Of a stretch of DNA of 64,000 bases, positions 52,264-61,306 are shown in pieces; the first letter of the stretch is position 1, and every line of letters begins with the position of its first letter. The notes below the pieces were generated by a model that searched no databases, was not told the DNA's origin, and worked only from the letters and a program-made list of their open reading frames with translations. Position numbers and translations under genes: made by a program. Source of the stretch: Cyclobacterium sp. SYSU L10401. GTDB taxonomy: Bacteria > Bacteroidota > Bacteroidia > Cytophagales > Cyclobacteriaceae. The stretch covers positions 124,001-188,000 of the forward strand of contig NZ_WOFO01000006.1 in NCBI RefSeq assembly GCF_010993705.1, written 5' to 3'.

Positions 52264-53840
52264 AGTTTCTCCTTCCAAAAACTTTTGGTTTTGTTTGGTT
52301 CAATACCAATTAACTCCAACTTAATATTTTTGTATTCGGCAGTCTTTTTAAAATCCATAATAATCTCAAAGATATCCGGATGCATGAATTTTGTATCCCT
52401 GCCGTCAATTACCAGGTGGTGGTTTTCCGGAAGGTGATCCAAGAATAGCATGATATCGGCCTTGTTTAAAAAGGTCGTTTCCTGAGAAAGCCTGATAATG
52501 GTTTTTTCTTCTCCTTCGTGCTCCACCTTATCATGAAGATACGCATTTTTATAGTTATCCCTTAAAACAAAAAATATGGCTACGGTACCACCCACGATTA
52601 TACCGGTAATCAGGTCCGAAAACATGACCACCAATATGGTAATGATAAAAGGTAAAAACTGCTTTTTTCCCTGTTCGAAAACGGATTTGTATACCGAGTA
52701 ACTTGTAAGCTTGTAACCAACTACAAACAGCACTGCAGATAAGGATGCCAAAGGAATCATGTTGAGTAACTGTGGAATAAGGGCCACACAAACCAGCATG
52801 ATGGTACCATGCGTAATGGTAGAGGTTTTGGTAAGGCCGCCTGCATTGACATTAGCAGACGTCCGGACGATTACGGCTGTCACCGGCAAACCACCCACCA
52901 ATCCTGAAACTATATTGCCAAGCCCCTGGGCCTTCAGCTCTGTATTAGTGGATGTCCTCCTTTTGTAGGGATCCAGTTTATCTCCCGCCTCGGTACTCAA
53001 CAAGGATTCCAGGCTGGCAATGAAAGCAATACTTAATGCGATGGTCACAATCTGAGGATTGCCAATTTGTGAAAAATCAGGAAAAGTAAAAAATCCGAAA
53101 AATTCACCTAAACTTCCTGCCTCCGGCAACTGAACCAAATGGTTTCCTGTCAGTGCCAATTCAGGAATAAAAGCGTGATAGGCCACATTTACACCAATAC
53201 TTACCAGTACTGCCGCCAGCGCAGAGGGAAAAAACTGAAAAAAGGTATATTTTTTCATGACAGGCCTGTCCCAAAGCAGAATAATGGCCAATGATATCAG
53301 GGTAATAATGGTAGAACCCCAACCAATATTTCCCAATACGTAAATGATTTCAGTAAAAGTGTTTCTTCCATCATTTTGACTGAAAGACTCCATCCCTTCA
53401 AACACCTCATTGATACCCAGGGCATGGGGTATTTGCTTTAAAATCAACACCAGGCCAATGGAGGCCAGGATTCCCTTGATCATGGCATTCGGAAAAAAGT
53501 AAGCTACCGTACCGGCCTTCAGGTATCCCAATCCAATTTGAATGATTCCTGCCAACACAACCGCCAGGAGGACAGCCTCATAATTTCCCAGGGTTTGTAT
53601 GGCCGTATAGATGACCAGGGCAACACTTGCTGCAGGGCCACTGACATTGATATTCGAGTTACTGAAAAAACCCACCACAATACCGCCTATTATTCCAGCT
53701 ATGATGCCGGAAAATAAAGGCGCTCCGGAAGCCAGAGAAATACCCAAACAGAGGGGAAGGGCAATTAAAAACACCACCAATCCGGCAGATAAGTCTGTTT
53801 TAAAATGTTTTCTCTTGGATAATTTATCAGCTGGAGTCAT
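52260..53840 (-). CDS. SulP family inorganic anion transporter with STAS domain
   Basis: A 526-residue carrier of the SulP/SLC26 family: about 12-14 membrane helices from residue 15 to 410 and a C-terminal STAS domain (about 435-520: MLFLDHLPENHHLVIDGRDT, then LELIGI). Signature pieces are VFLIALPLCLGISLASGAPL, the substrate region around VNVSGPAASVAL-like NINVSGPAASVALVIYTAIQ, and ASLESLLSTEAGDKLDPYKR. The substrate may be bicarbonate, sulfate or chloride; the Bacteroidota branch is often called 'SulP family inorganic anion transporter' without proof. No carbonic anhydrase domain or gene is attached. The TraR/DksA gene overlaps its stop codon. Confidence 0.92.
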   Translation of the reverse strand: MTPADKLSKRKHFKTDLSAGLVVFLIALPLCLGISLASGAPLFSGIIAGIIGGIVVGFFSNSNINVSGPAASVALVIYTAIQTLGNYEAVLLAVVLAGIIQIGLGYLKAGTVAYFFPNAMIKGILASIGLVLILKQIPHALGINEVFEGMESFSQNDGRNTFTEIIYVLGNIGWGSTIITLISLAIILLWDRPVMKKYTFFQFFPSALAAVLVSIGVNVAYHAFIPELALTGNHLVQLPEAGSLGEFFGFFTFPDFSQIGNPQIVTIALSIAFIASLESLLSTEAGDKLDPYKRRTSTNTELKAQGLGNIVSGLVGGLPVTAVIVRTSANVNAGGLTKTSTITHGTIMLVCVALIPQLLNMIPLASLSAVLFVVGYKLTSYSVYKSVFEQGKKQFLPFIITILVVMFSDLITGIIVGGTVAIFFVLRDNYKNAYLHDKVEHEGEEKTIIRLSQETTFLNKADIMLFLDHLPENHHLVIDGRDTKFMHPDIFEIIMDFKKTAEYKNIKLELIGIEPNKTKSFWKEKL

Positions 53841-54024
53841 AGGTTATGGTATAATGGATTTCCTTGAAAATAAAAGGTAATGGTTTACCGCAAAAGGATA
53901 GCTCTAAAGATCCGGAGGGACAAAAATGCTTAGGTTAATCGTTCGTTTTTTCTGGTAAATTAAGGTGCAAAAATAAATCTTTGCCGAACAAAAAGAAATT
54001 TTTTCGGAAAAAACAGTAAAAAAT

Positions 54025-57000
54025 TTAACGAATCAGTATAAATGTTCCTGAAAGTTGCTGCTTGCTCCCGTCCGGAGCTGTATATTGAAGTTTGTAAACA
54101 TAGGTTCCGGCCATGGCTTCCCTGCCCTGAACAGCCCCATCCCATCCAGAAGAATTCGCATCATCGGTATAGAAAATCACCTCTCCCCATTTATTAAATA
54201 CCCAAAACTCCAGATCACCTATCTTTGCAAAAACCGGGAAATAGTGGGTATTGTTACCGTCAGCGGATCCGGGAGTAAAGGCATCCGGCATCCGGACCTG
54301 AAACTCCAGGATAGAAATTTCCCTGGTTTCCATGGCTGTGCATCCATTGGCATCTGTTACCTCCAAGGTCACCTGATAATTTCCCTGCCGGCTGTACCTG
54401 TGCGTTGGACTGGCTTCCACACTATTGCTCCCATCACCAAAGTCCCAGAGGTAAGTACTGATGTTTCCTAAAGATTGGGCTTCAAACCGGATTTCATCTG
54501 CAATAAAGAAGTCAGTACTGGAATCCGGACCAAAAAAATCAAAGGCCGCATCCAGAGCATAAGGCAATACCTGCACCTGCTGTTCTGACTCACATCCATT
54601 GTCATCCAATAGACTGACTGTGTAGGTCCCAGGCTCGGAGCTGACCATTTGCTTCCCATCATCTGTAACTTGTCCACTACTCCATGTTATACTTGTAGCT
54701 TCCACCCCGTCCGGTAGCTCTACAAAAAAAGTTGTTCTTAGGCCCGGCTCACCACAAATCACCTCAGATGCAGAAGCAATCGAAAATGTGGTAGGTGCAA
54801 TGGGGTCTATGGTAAATTGTTCCTCCCTGCTACAACCAAATTGATCAGAGATTACCACGGAGTAGTCTCCGGCACCCAAATCCTGAATGCCGGCCGTGGT
54901 TGCTCCATTGGACCAGAGATAATTGTACGCTCCGGGATCTCCATCAGGTATGATGGAAATGGCAGCAGCCTCCGCTTGCTGGCAAGAGGTTAAAGGGCTC
55001 ACCGATGTGGTATATGATAAAGTAGGAGGGCCCTCAACCGTAAAAGAAATTTCCTGGGTACAGGCATTGGTATCGGTTGCCTTAATGATATAATTACCCG
55101 CTTGAAGGGCATCAAAGCCAAAATTCCTGTTGACCCGGAAATCATAGTCACCTATTGATTCCTCCGCCCCAGACTCACCGATCATTAGCAATTCCGCCTT
55201 TACCGGTACACTACCACCCCTGATTTCAAAATTGACAATTCCTCCATCTTCGGTTCCACAATCCAGGTTAAATACAGAACTTTCATCATCTACCTGGATT
55301 TCAAGTGGCTGGGGCTGTTCCAGGGTAACAGCAGCGGTGGCGGTACAGGACTGGCTATCTGTGATGGTGACAGTATAGGTCCCTGCCGGCAGACCTTCCA
55401 GGCTACTGGAAGTGGAATTACCAGGATCATCCCACTGGTAACTGTAGGGAGGAATACCTCCCTCTACCAGGGCAAGTACAGAACCGTCTGAAGCACCATG
55501 ACAGGAAATATTGGATCCTTGAAAAGCTGAAGTGACCGTAGGTAGTGCTTCCATGTCCTGGTAGTTGATGGAAAATGGTCGAAAACATCTCCCATCACCT
55601 TCCAAAACCGCAACATAATCCTGCTTCTCATTTGTTTTGGGAAAGGGGTTACGCGCAGTATACTCCTTGGCAGCAGGATCGGGTGGAAAAGTATCGTAAA
55701 ACCTAACTCCTGCTGGAAAATATCCTGCCATTTCCGAAAGCGGTATGTCCTCTCCGGGAACATTACACAGGTTAATTTCCAATACAGCATCATCCGTTGA
55801 ACAAGCATTACCATCTGTCAACACCTCAAAAAGCATGGGTTCTGAATTGGGGTTTGAAGGACAGTCCTCATCAGCACTAAATTCCTGAATAACGGGAGTG
55901 GAAAATGGAATATTGTTTTCAGCGTTCTTTCCGGTTACCTCTCCAGACAGCGAAAAATCCGTTTCACATTGAAAGCCATCCGGCCCGGCACAATTATCCG
56001 GTGAAACCAAAGTATATTCCAGGTAACCTAGCAATTCTTCCGGATCATTTGAAACGGGAATAGCTCCAATTTCCCAGATGAGCGTACCACCAGGACCTAT
56101 GGATGCATCAAAAAAGGCCTCTTGCGGATTTCCAGAATCATCCAGCCAATGGGTAGATACTTCAGAAAATTCAGCAAGCAAGGGCAGGGGAATTTCTACC
56201 CGGGCATCCTCAATAGGCTCCTGTCCCTTGTTTCGGACTTCCAAACGAAAAGTCAGGTCCTCATTGGCCGCTACCTGATGTACCTCTTCGTTCAATTCGC
56301 TGGCACTGATCAATTGATTCAGTGCTTCAAGTTTGGTTTGCCTGGCATTGATAGAAAAAGTAATGTTAAAAATAACATAGGTATCAATAACAGTAGCGTA
56401 TTTTATCCTTGTTTTGGTTTGCCCATTTGCAATGATACCATTGTTTTCATTGGGAAGCTCAAAAACCGCCAAATCCATTCCGGTATTGTTTATCAGATCC
56501 GGGTTGCGTGGGTTACCTCCTGTAAAAATACTGGAATTGAAAAAATTAAAAGTGTCATTGCTTTCATGCTCCAGTCGGACAAATTCTCCTGTGTTTTCCC
56601 CTTTCTCAATTTCGACAAAATCTCCAGTACCCCCTCTTTCTCCCTCAGCACCCATCACACCCATTTTTACCTTTACATCCCCGGACTCCACGGCAGAAAA
56701 ACCCTCCAGATTTAAGAAATAATCATCCTCCAAATAAGAGGCTACATAGGCATATCCATCAAAAACCACCACATCTCTGGCCTCCATTACCGGGTTTTCA
56801 TAAATAACTACCAGTCCCCATCCCCCAAAAAACCCGATGGATCCCCCGGTTCCTTCTTCCAAAGCAATATCTGCCAACCAGTATTCTCCCTGACCTGCAG
56901 CTTTTACCAGATCGGTTACTTCCGCATAACCTACAAACAATCCATCTTGCTCCAGGTAGGATTCCGGAAACCAAATCTGTTCGTTCTGGGCGCTAATGGT

Positions 57001-57477
57001 CGTATACTCAGATTGACCGGGTACTTTAAACGAGACAGATTGCTTATCATAGCTCTTTGTAACACCTGATTTGGCTACTTCAAACTGACTCTCCTCCGAC
57101 GATCTTCCAGTCCAATACAAGCCTGCATAAACCACCTGGGTGCAAGAGGGGTCGGCACCGTTTTCATCGGAAAAAACCAGACTAGCTGAGGAAGAGTTGA
57201 GGGTTTGGGGGTCATCATCTGCATCCACATAAACCATGGGGTAGTTATTTTGAAAATTGAGACTGTAATTTTCAAGCGTCAGGTTGGTATTGCCCAGAAT
57301 GGCAAAATCCCCGTTGATATTATAAATATTGGTGCTGGGCCCCTTATCGCCTACCCGGGGTAAAAATGGCTGTACCAACTGTGCATGTAACTGTAAGACA
57401 GGCATCAACACCAACAAAAAAACAAACAGGCAGATTTGTTGGTAAAAATTTGTATAAGATCCCTGTGCAGCAATCAC
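54025..57477 (-). CDS. Large type IX secretion cargo (type B sorting domain) with SprB-like repeats and a PKD domain
   Basis: A 1150-residue surface protein. After a signal peptide (about 1-33, ending LQLHAQ) comes a roughly 370-residue domain typical of DUF11-bearing adhesins (MGVMGAEGERGGTGDFVEIE), then a DUF11 repeat (LTFRLEVRNKGQEPIEDARV), one clear SprB repeat (SCHGASDGSVLALVEGGIPP then AGTYTVTITDSQSCTATA) and two diverged copies, a PKD domain (YLWDFGDGSNSVEASPTHRY) and the gliding-motility C-terminal (CHU_C) domain (MPDAFTPGSADGNN, VFNKWGEVIF, GTYVYKL). The last is the type B sorting signal for the T9SS. Such proteins act in adhesion or motility. The gene stands alone. Confidence 0.93.
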   Translation of the reverse strand: MIAAQGSYTNFYQQICLFVFLLVLMPVLQLHAQLVQPFLPRVGDKGPSTNIYNINGDFAILGNTNLTLENYSLNFQNNYPMVYVDADDDPQTLNSSSASLVFSDENGADPSCTQVVYAGLYWTGRSSEESQFEVAKSGVTKSYDKQSVSFKVPGQSEYTTISAQNEQIWFPESYLEQDGLFVGYAEVTDLVKAAGQGEYWLADIALEEGTGGSIGFFGGWGLVVIYENPVMEARDVVVFDGYAYVASYLEDDYFLNLEGFSAVESGDVKVKMGVMGAEGERGGTGDFVEIEKGENTGEFVRLEHESNDTFNFFNSSIFTGGNPRNPDLINNTGMDLAVFELPNENNGIIANGQTKTRIKYATVIDTYVIFNITFSINARQTKLEALNQLISASELNEEVHQVAANEDLTFRLEVRNKGQEPIEDARVEIPLPLLAEFSEVSTHWLDDSGNPQEAFFDASIGPGGTLIWEIGAIPVSNDPEELLGYLEYTLVSPDNCAGPDGFQCETDFSLSGEVTGKNAENNIPFSTPVIQEFSADEDCPSNPNSEPMLFEVLTDGNACSTDDAVLEINLCNVPGEDIPLSEMAGYFPAGVRFYDTFPPDPAAKEYTARNPFPKTNEKQDYVAVLEGDGRCFRPFSINYQDMEALPTVTSAFQGSNISCHGASDGSVLALVEGGIPPYSYQWDDPGNSTSSSLEGLPAGTYTVTITDSQSCTATAAVTLEQPQPLEIQVDDESSVFNLDCGTEDGGIVNFEIRGGSVPVKAELLMIGESGAEESIGDYDFRVNRNFGFDALQAGNYIIKATDTNACTQEISFTVEGPPTLSYTTSVSPLTSCQQAEAAAISIIPDGDPGAYNYLWSNGATTAGIQDLGAGDYSVVISDQFGCSREEQFTIDPIAPTTFSIASASEVICGEPGLRTTFFVELPDGVEATSITWSSGQVTDDGKQMVSSEPGTYTVSLLDDNGCESEQQVQVLPYALDAAFDFFGPDSSTDFFIADEIRFEAQSLGNISTYLWDFGDGSNSVEASPTHRYSRQGNYQVTLEVTDANGCTAMETREISILEFQVRMPDAFTPGSADGNNTHYFPVFAKIGDLEFWVFNKWGEVIFYTDDANSSGWDGAVQGREAMAGTYVYKLQYTAPDGSKQQLSGTFILIR

Positions 57478-57594
57478 TTTGCCTATTCATTGACATTCCA
57501 AGAGTCAATTATACAAAGAATTATTGAATGAGAGGTAATGCACCTAAAAAAATAAAACTGAAACATAAAACTTCAGGAAATCCTGGTGAACCGA

Positions 57595-58689
57595 TCAATC
57601 CCTGAAAAGCTGACTTACTTTCTCCTTAGGTAGAGCTTTAACTATCCTTCCATTTTTGCCTTTCATATCATCTGCGGCAAAGAGAGAGTTAATGATGGCT
57701 TCTTCAGTCGCTTCAATGGCAGCCAAAAATAAAGGCGTGACCTGATCATTACCCAATACGGCTATTTCTCCGGAAGTTATATGCTGCTCCTTGGTAGTAC
57801 TGAAAGCCAGTACATAGTCTCCACTACCATTGGAGGCAATACCTCCTGTTCTTGCCAATCCCATCATCGCCCTTTTGGCGATACGTTCCAGGCTTCGGTG
57901 ATCCAGCGGTGCATCCGTGGCTACCACCATCATACAAGAACCATCTGCAGATTCCAGTTGATTTTTAAAGCTATACTGCCCCAGGATTTTACCTACCGGC
58001 TGGCCGGCTATTTGTAAAACTCCTCCAAAATTACTTTGTACCAATACCCCCACCGTAAATCCTCCCAGGCTCTCGGGAAGTTTTCGGGAAGCAGTACCTA
58101 TGCCTCCTTTGAAGCCAAAACATACAGTACCAGTACCGGCACCCACATTTCCTTCCTTAACAGGACCATCTTTTGCTTTCCTGATGGCTTCCACTACATG
58201 CTCAGGCTTCACATGCCTTCCCCTGATGTCATTTAAATACCCATCGTTTGTTTCTCCCACGACGGCATTTAGTGATCCCACATGCTCATTTCCTTTTAAA
58301 AACAACATGTAATCCAGTATGCCTTCCATACCTGCGGCCACACTCAGCGTATTGGTAAGAATAATGGGGGACTCCAGATTTCCCAATTCCTGAATCTGGG
58401 TGCTCCCAACCAGCTTACCAAAACCATTCCCTACAAATACTGCTGCCGGGATCTTTTGTTGAAAAAGGTTACCCTGATGGGGCAAAATGGCAGTAACCCC
58501 GGTACGGATATTTTCTCCCTCATTTAAGGTGACCTGACCAACGGCTACACCAGGTACATCTGTAATTGCGTTCCATTCTCCCGGAGCCAGCACACCCAAA
58601 TTAATGCCCTGATCTCTTGCACTGTTCTGAGCCAAAAGCAGCTTGGGGACCATCCCAACCAGTAAAAAGAAGATTAATGTAATACGCAT
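57595..58689 (-). CDS. P1 family peptidase (DmpA-like), exported
   Basis: A 364-residue DmpA/BapA-type aminopeptidase with a signal peptide (MRITLIFFLLVGMVPKLLLA). The N-terminal half has GVLAPGEWNAITDVPGVAVG and GFGKLVGSTQIQELG. Self-cleavage in this family occurs ahead of the catalytic Ser; here ADG-SCMMVVATDAPL puts the nucleophile at Ser251. The tail has GGIASNGSGDYVLAFSTT. Members are N-terminal nucleophile hydrolases that remove D-amino acids or beta-amino acids from peptides, so a role in using peptidoglycan-derived or secondary peptides is plausible. It lies 4 bp after the pyrophosphohydrolase gene, in the same direction. Confidence 0.92.
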   Translation of the reverse strand: MRITLIFFLLVGMVPKLLLAQNSARDQGINLGVLAPGEWNAITDVPGVAVGQVTLNEGENIRTGVTAILPHQGNLFQQKIPAAVFVGNGFGKLVGSTQIQELGNLESPIILTNTLSVAAGMEGILDYMLFLKGNEHVGSLNAVVGETNDGYLNDIRGRHVKPEHVVEAIRKAKDGPVKEGNVGAGTGTVCFGFKGGIGTASRKLPESLGGFTVGVLVQSNFGGVLQIAGQPVGKILGQYSFKNQLESADGSCMMVVATDAPLDHRSLERIAKRAMMGLARTGGIASNGSGDYVLAFSTTKEQHITSGEIAVLGNDQVTPLFLAAIEATEEAIINSLFAADDMKGKNGRIVKALPKEKVSQLFRD

Positions 58690-58693
58690 CTTT

Positions 58694-59164
58694 TCAGGGG
58701 TTTTGCAAAATGGATTCCAAATCTGCCGGTGAGTAATGAATGGATTTTAGGGTCTTATTATCAGCACTTCTGTAGACCAGGTAAGTGCCCTGATCACAGA
58801 CAAAATAGCAATCTATCCCTTTGTTTTGGTAATGGTTTACGGTTTCCATCGCTTCCGCTTCTTTATTGCAGGCCTTGCTCATGTTTGATCGCTGGACTTC
58901 CTCAAACAACGCTTGAAATTTATCTCCAAGGCCAAATTCCAGGATGGCTCCAGATAGCACATATTGAATATCGCATAAAGCATCGGCTACCTCTGTGAGA
59001 TCCTGCTTGTCAATGGCTTCCTTTAATTCCTGCAATTCTTCAGCGATCAAGTCCACCCGGAGTTGACACCTGGAAGGAGAGGGGATGCGGGGTTCAGCTA
59101 AAACAGGGTGCTTAAAGGTCTGGTGGAATCTGGCTACAGCAGACAGGCATTGTGGTTCTTTCAT
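58694..59164 (-). CDS. Nucleoside triphosphate pyrophosphohydrolase-like (MazG/PRA-PH fold)
   Basis: A 156-residue all-alpha pyrophosphatase. The metal-binding helix pair is EELQELKEAIDKQDLTEVADA with D-x2-D as ADALCDIQYVLSGAI, which is the EExxE...ExxD signature of the PRA-PH/MazG superfamily. The N-terminus (FHQTFKHPVLAEPRIPSPSR) matches the subgroup found in Bacteroidota and phages. The last 60 residues (HYQNKGIDCYFVCDQGTYLV) add a small domain of unknown role, also seen in other members of this subgroup. It probably hydrolyses a damaged or non-canonical NTP. It is transcribed with the P1 peptidase gene. Confidence 0.82.
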   Translation of the reverse strand: MKEPQCLSAVARFHQTFKHPVLAEPRIPSPSRCQLRVDLIAEELQELKEAIDKQDLTEVADALCDIQYVLSGAILEFGLGDKFQALFEEVQRSNMSKACNKEAEAMETVNHYQNKGIDCYFVCDQGTYLVYRSADNKTLKSIHYSPADLESILQNP

Positions 59165-59191
59165 TTGTCGTTAGCGTATGTCTTTCCAAAT

Positions 59192-59221
59192 AAAAAAAGA
59201 GCCTGCTTAAGAAGCAAGCCC
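59192..59221 (-). terminator. Rho-independent terminator of the lipoprotein gene
   Basis: On the reverse strand a 10-bp stem with two G-U pairs (59221-59212 with 59208-59199), a 3-nt loop and a run of seven T follow the lipoprotein stop by 25 bp. This is one of the best formed terminators in the window. Confidence 0.8.
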
Positions 59222-59246
59222 TTTTAAATTTAAAACCTTTTTTTGG

Positions 59247-60008
59247 TTAGGATTTCCTTTCGAATTTAACCGATGATTCCAGGTTACCTTCTATTTTGCT
59301 GTACAAACTGGAATTGCCATCCACATCACCGGGTCCAATCTCTATTATTCCATCGGAATTTCCATCTACGGCAGCCTCAAAATCTACTCCCTGGAACAAA
59401 TCTTCCAAATCAAAGACCAGCAACAGTTCCGTGTTTTCATTGACCTCATGTCCCTCATCATTTTCCGCCATGGCCCTGATTTCACTTTCCACATCCATCC
59501 AAATCTGGCTGGTTTCTCCGTTAATTTCTCCATTTATCCACAGGGATTTTCCATACATGGGATCATCATTGTCCACTGAGGTATTGGTATACAATTCAAA
59601 TTGAATTTCCTGATAGTTGCCTTTTGGCGTGTTTCCTTCGCCGATAGCAGAAACCCTGGCCTGTCCATCACTGATCAACACCAGCGTTTGGGGTTCCCCG
59701 GAAGCAGCACCAAGCGCTGTATTTACATTAGATTTCAAGATTATACTGCCCAGGTCTATGCCGGCTACTATATCTGCTTCAGCAGCATATTTCATCTCCA
59801 TATCTTTCGTACCTACTTGAAATGCCGACACTACCATGGCATTTAGCATGCTTCTGGCTCCCGGATCCGAAGCTGCAGATTGCCTCGCTGTGGATTGTAG
59901 CTGTACTTCTTCCTGATTTTCCGGTGGATTGTTTTCTTCTTCCGTTTGGCACGAAACCAACAACAGAAAAATTCCTAAACAAAGTCCGGAGGTAGTCAAT
60001 TTCTTCAT
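59247..60008 (-). CDS. Lipoprotein of unknown function
   Basis: A 253-residue protein with a lipoprotein signal (hydrophobic run then LLVSCQTEEE, Cys as acylation site). The next 40 residues are acidic and low-complexity (EEENNPPENQEEVQLQSTAR). The rest is beta-rich, with acidic repeats such as DGNSDGIIEIGPGDVDGNSS that could bind calcium. I chose the ATG at 60008 so that the signal peptide starts MKKLTTSGL; the frame is open four codons earlier. I do not recognise a family. A terminator follows and a 472-bp gap precedes it, so it is probably transcribed alone. Confidence 0.75.
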   Translation of the reverse strand: MKKLTTSGLCLGIFLLLVSCQTEEENNPPENQEEVQLQSTARQSAASDPGARSMLNAMVVSAFQVGTKDMEMKYAAEADIVAGIDLGSIILKSNVNTALGAASGEPQTLVLISDGQARVSAIGEGNTPKGNYQEIQFELYTNTSVDNDDPMYGKSLWINGEINGETSQIWMDVESEIRAMAENDEGHEVNENTELLLVFDLEDLFQGVDFEAAVDGNSDGIIEIGPGDVDGNSSLYSKIEGNLESSVKFERKS

Positions 60009-60480
60009 TGTGATTAGCATAATAAATTGGTTTGGTTCGGGTTTCCAACAGGCAAGGTATATGCCAAAAATTATATCAACAGCGTGATAATAGATGTAAA
60101 TGGCTTATTTTAAGTGATTAATAAATTTTAATTTTCAAAAAGGCTAATCCTGAGTTTGGCACTTCCGGGCCTCTATTCCTGATTGTTTCAGGAAAAATTC
60201 TACAAATTGAGGTTGTCCTACAAGTAGTATATCCAACGGACATCAGGGCGTTATACATGTCTTTATTTAAGATTCCATTTTCCAATCCTCAAACATGCAT
60301 TCCAAAACATCCGTACTTTCCCCGGGAAATTCCATAGTTAATTGAATATAAACCCGAAATTTCGGACAAGATGATTATTTTTGTATTTCATGCTGATATT
60401 GGTGAGGTTTTTGATGCAGTAAGCGCACCAAACCTGTTTCCTTTAAGTTAGTTATCAGGATGTAACTTGTTTAGCTTCAA
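60009..60480. other. 472-bp intergenic region between the lipoprotein and dapF
   Basis: No coding frame or RNA gene that I can support. It must hold divergent promoters. A perfect 12-bp palindrome, CCGAAATTTCGG at 60354-60365, lies 10 bp ahead of the candidate -7 box of dapF and could be a regulator site. Confidence 0.6.
60376..60383 (+). promoter_or_regulatory. -7 promoter element of dapF-secA
   Basis: TATTTTTG fits TAnnTTTG exactly and would give a leader of about 90 nt. No properly spaced -33 TTTG was found. Confidence 0.45.
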
Positions 60481-61293
60481 ATGGATATCAAATTTTATAA
60501 ATACCAGGGTACAGGAAATGATTTCATCATGTTGGATGGAAGGGAATATTCACTTGGAGAGGATGCTATCCACCAAATAAAGTTCCTTTGCCATAGAAAA
60601 TTTGGAATCGGGGCAGATGGTCTGATCATTCTCCAGGAAAAAGAGGGGTATGATTTTGAAATGTGCTACTATAATGCGGATGGAAGCCAAAGCATGTGTG
60701 GCAATGGTGCCAGGTGTGCCGTCGCTTTTGCCGCCTTTTTGGGTATCATTTCGGAAAAAACCGTTTTCCTTGCCATAGATGGCCCGCACCATGCCCGCAT
60801 TTCAGGCGATTGGGTGGAATTGGAAATGGGGGATGTACAGAAGGTCCAGCCTGTGGGAGAGGATTTTTTTGTGGATACCGGATCTCCTCATCATATCGTT
60901 TTTGTGGACCAACTGCAGCAGTTTGATGTGTTGGGTAGGGGCAAAAAAATCCGGCATGATGTGCAAAGATACCCCAAAGGCACCAATGTGAATTTTGTGC
61001 AAGGGCTAGCAAAAAATCACATTCAAGTCAGAACCTTCGAACGTGGGGTGGAAGATGAAACCCTTTCCTGTGGAACCGGTGTGACCGCCTGCGCTTTGGT
61101 ATATGGTGCACAACAGCAACAAAATTCAATAAAAATTACCACCTTGGGAGGAAACCTTGAAGTACGGTTTAACGAAGATAATAATGGTGGATTCAAAAAC
61201 ATCATTCTGGCAGGACCTGCCAGGCAAGTATTTTCAGGAAATATTGCATTAATTCCTGAGGTCAAAGAAAAAGAAAATTTAGGACAGCGATAA
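60481..61293 (+). CDS. dapF: Diaminopimelate epimerase
   Basis: A 270-residue DapF. The two catalytic Cys are in ADGSQSMCGNGARCAVAFAA (Cys73) and ETLSCGTGVTACALV (Cys197); the opening YKYQGTGNDFIMLDG is the family signature. It interconverts LL- and meso-diaminopimelate in the cytoplasm, a step needed for lysine and peptidoglycan synthesis. It lies 13 bp ahead of secA and is probably co-transcribed with it, although the two have no functional link. An exact -7 box about 100 bp upstream and a 12-bp palindrome precede it. Confidence 0.97.
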   Translation: MDIKFYKYQGTGNDFIMLDGREYSLGEDAIHQIKFLCHRKFGIGADGLIILQEKEGYDFEMCYYNADGSQSMCGNGARCAVAFAAFLGIISEKTVFLAIDGPHHARISGDWVELEMGDVQKVQPVGEDFFVDTGSPHHIVFVDQLQQFDVLGRGKKIRHDVQRYPKGTNVNFVQGLAKNHIQVRTFERGVEDETLSCGTGVTACALVYGAQQQQNSIKITTLGGNLEVRFNEDNNGGFKNIILAGPARQVFSGNIALIPEVKEKENLGQR

Positions 61294-61306
61294 AGAATTT
61301 ACATAT

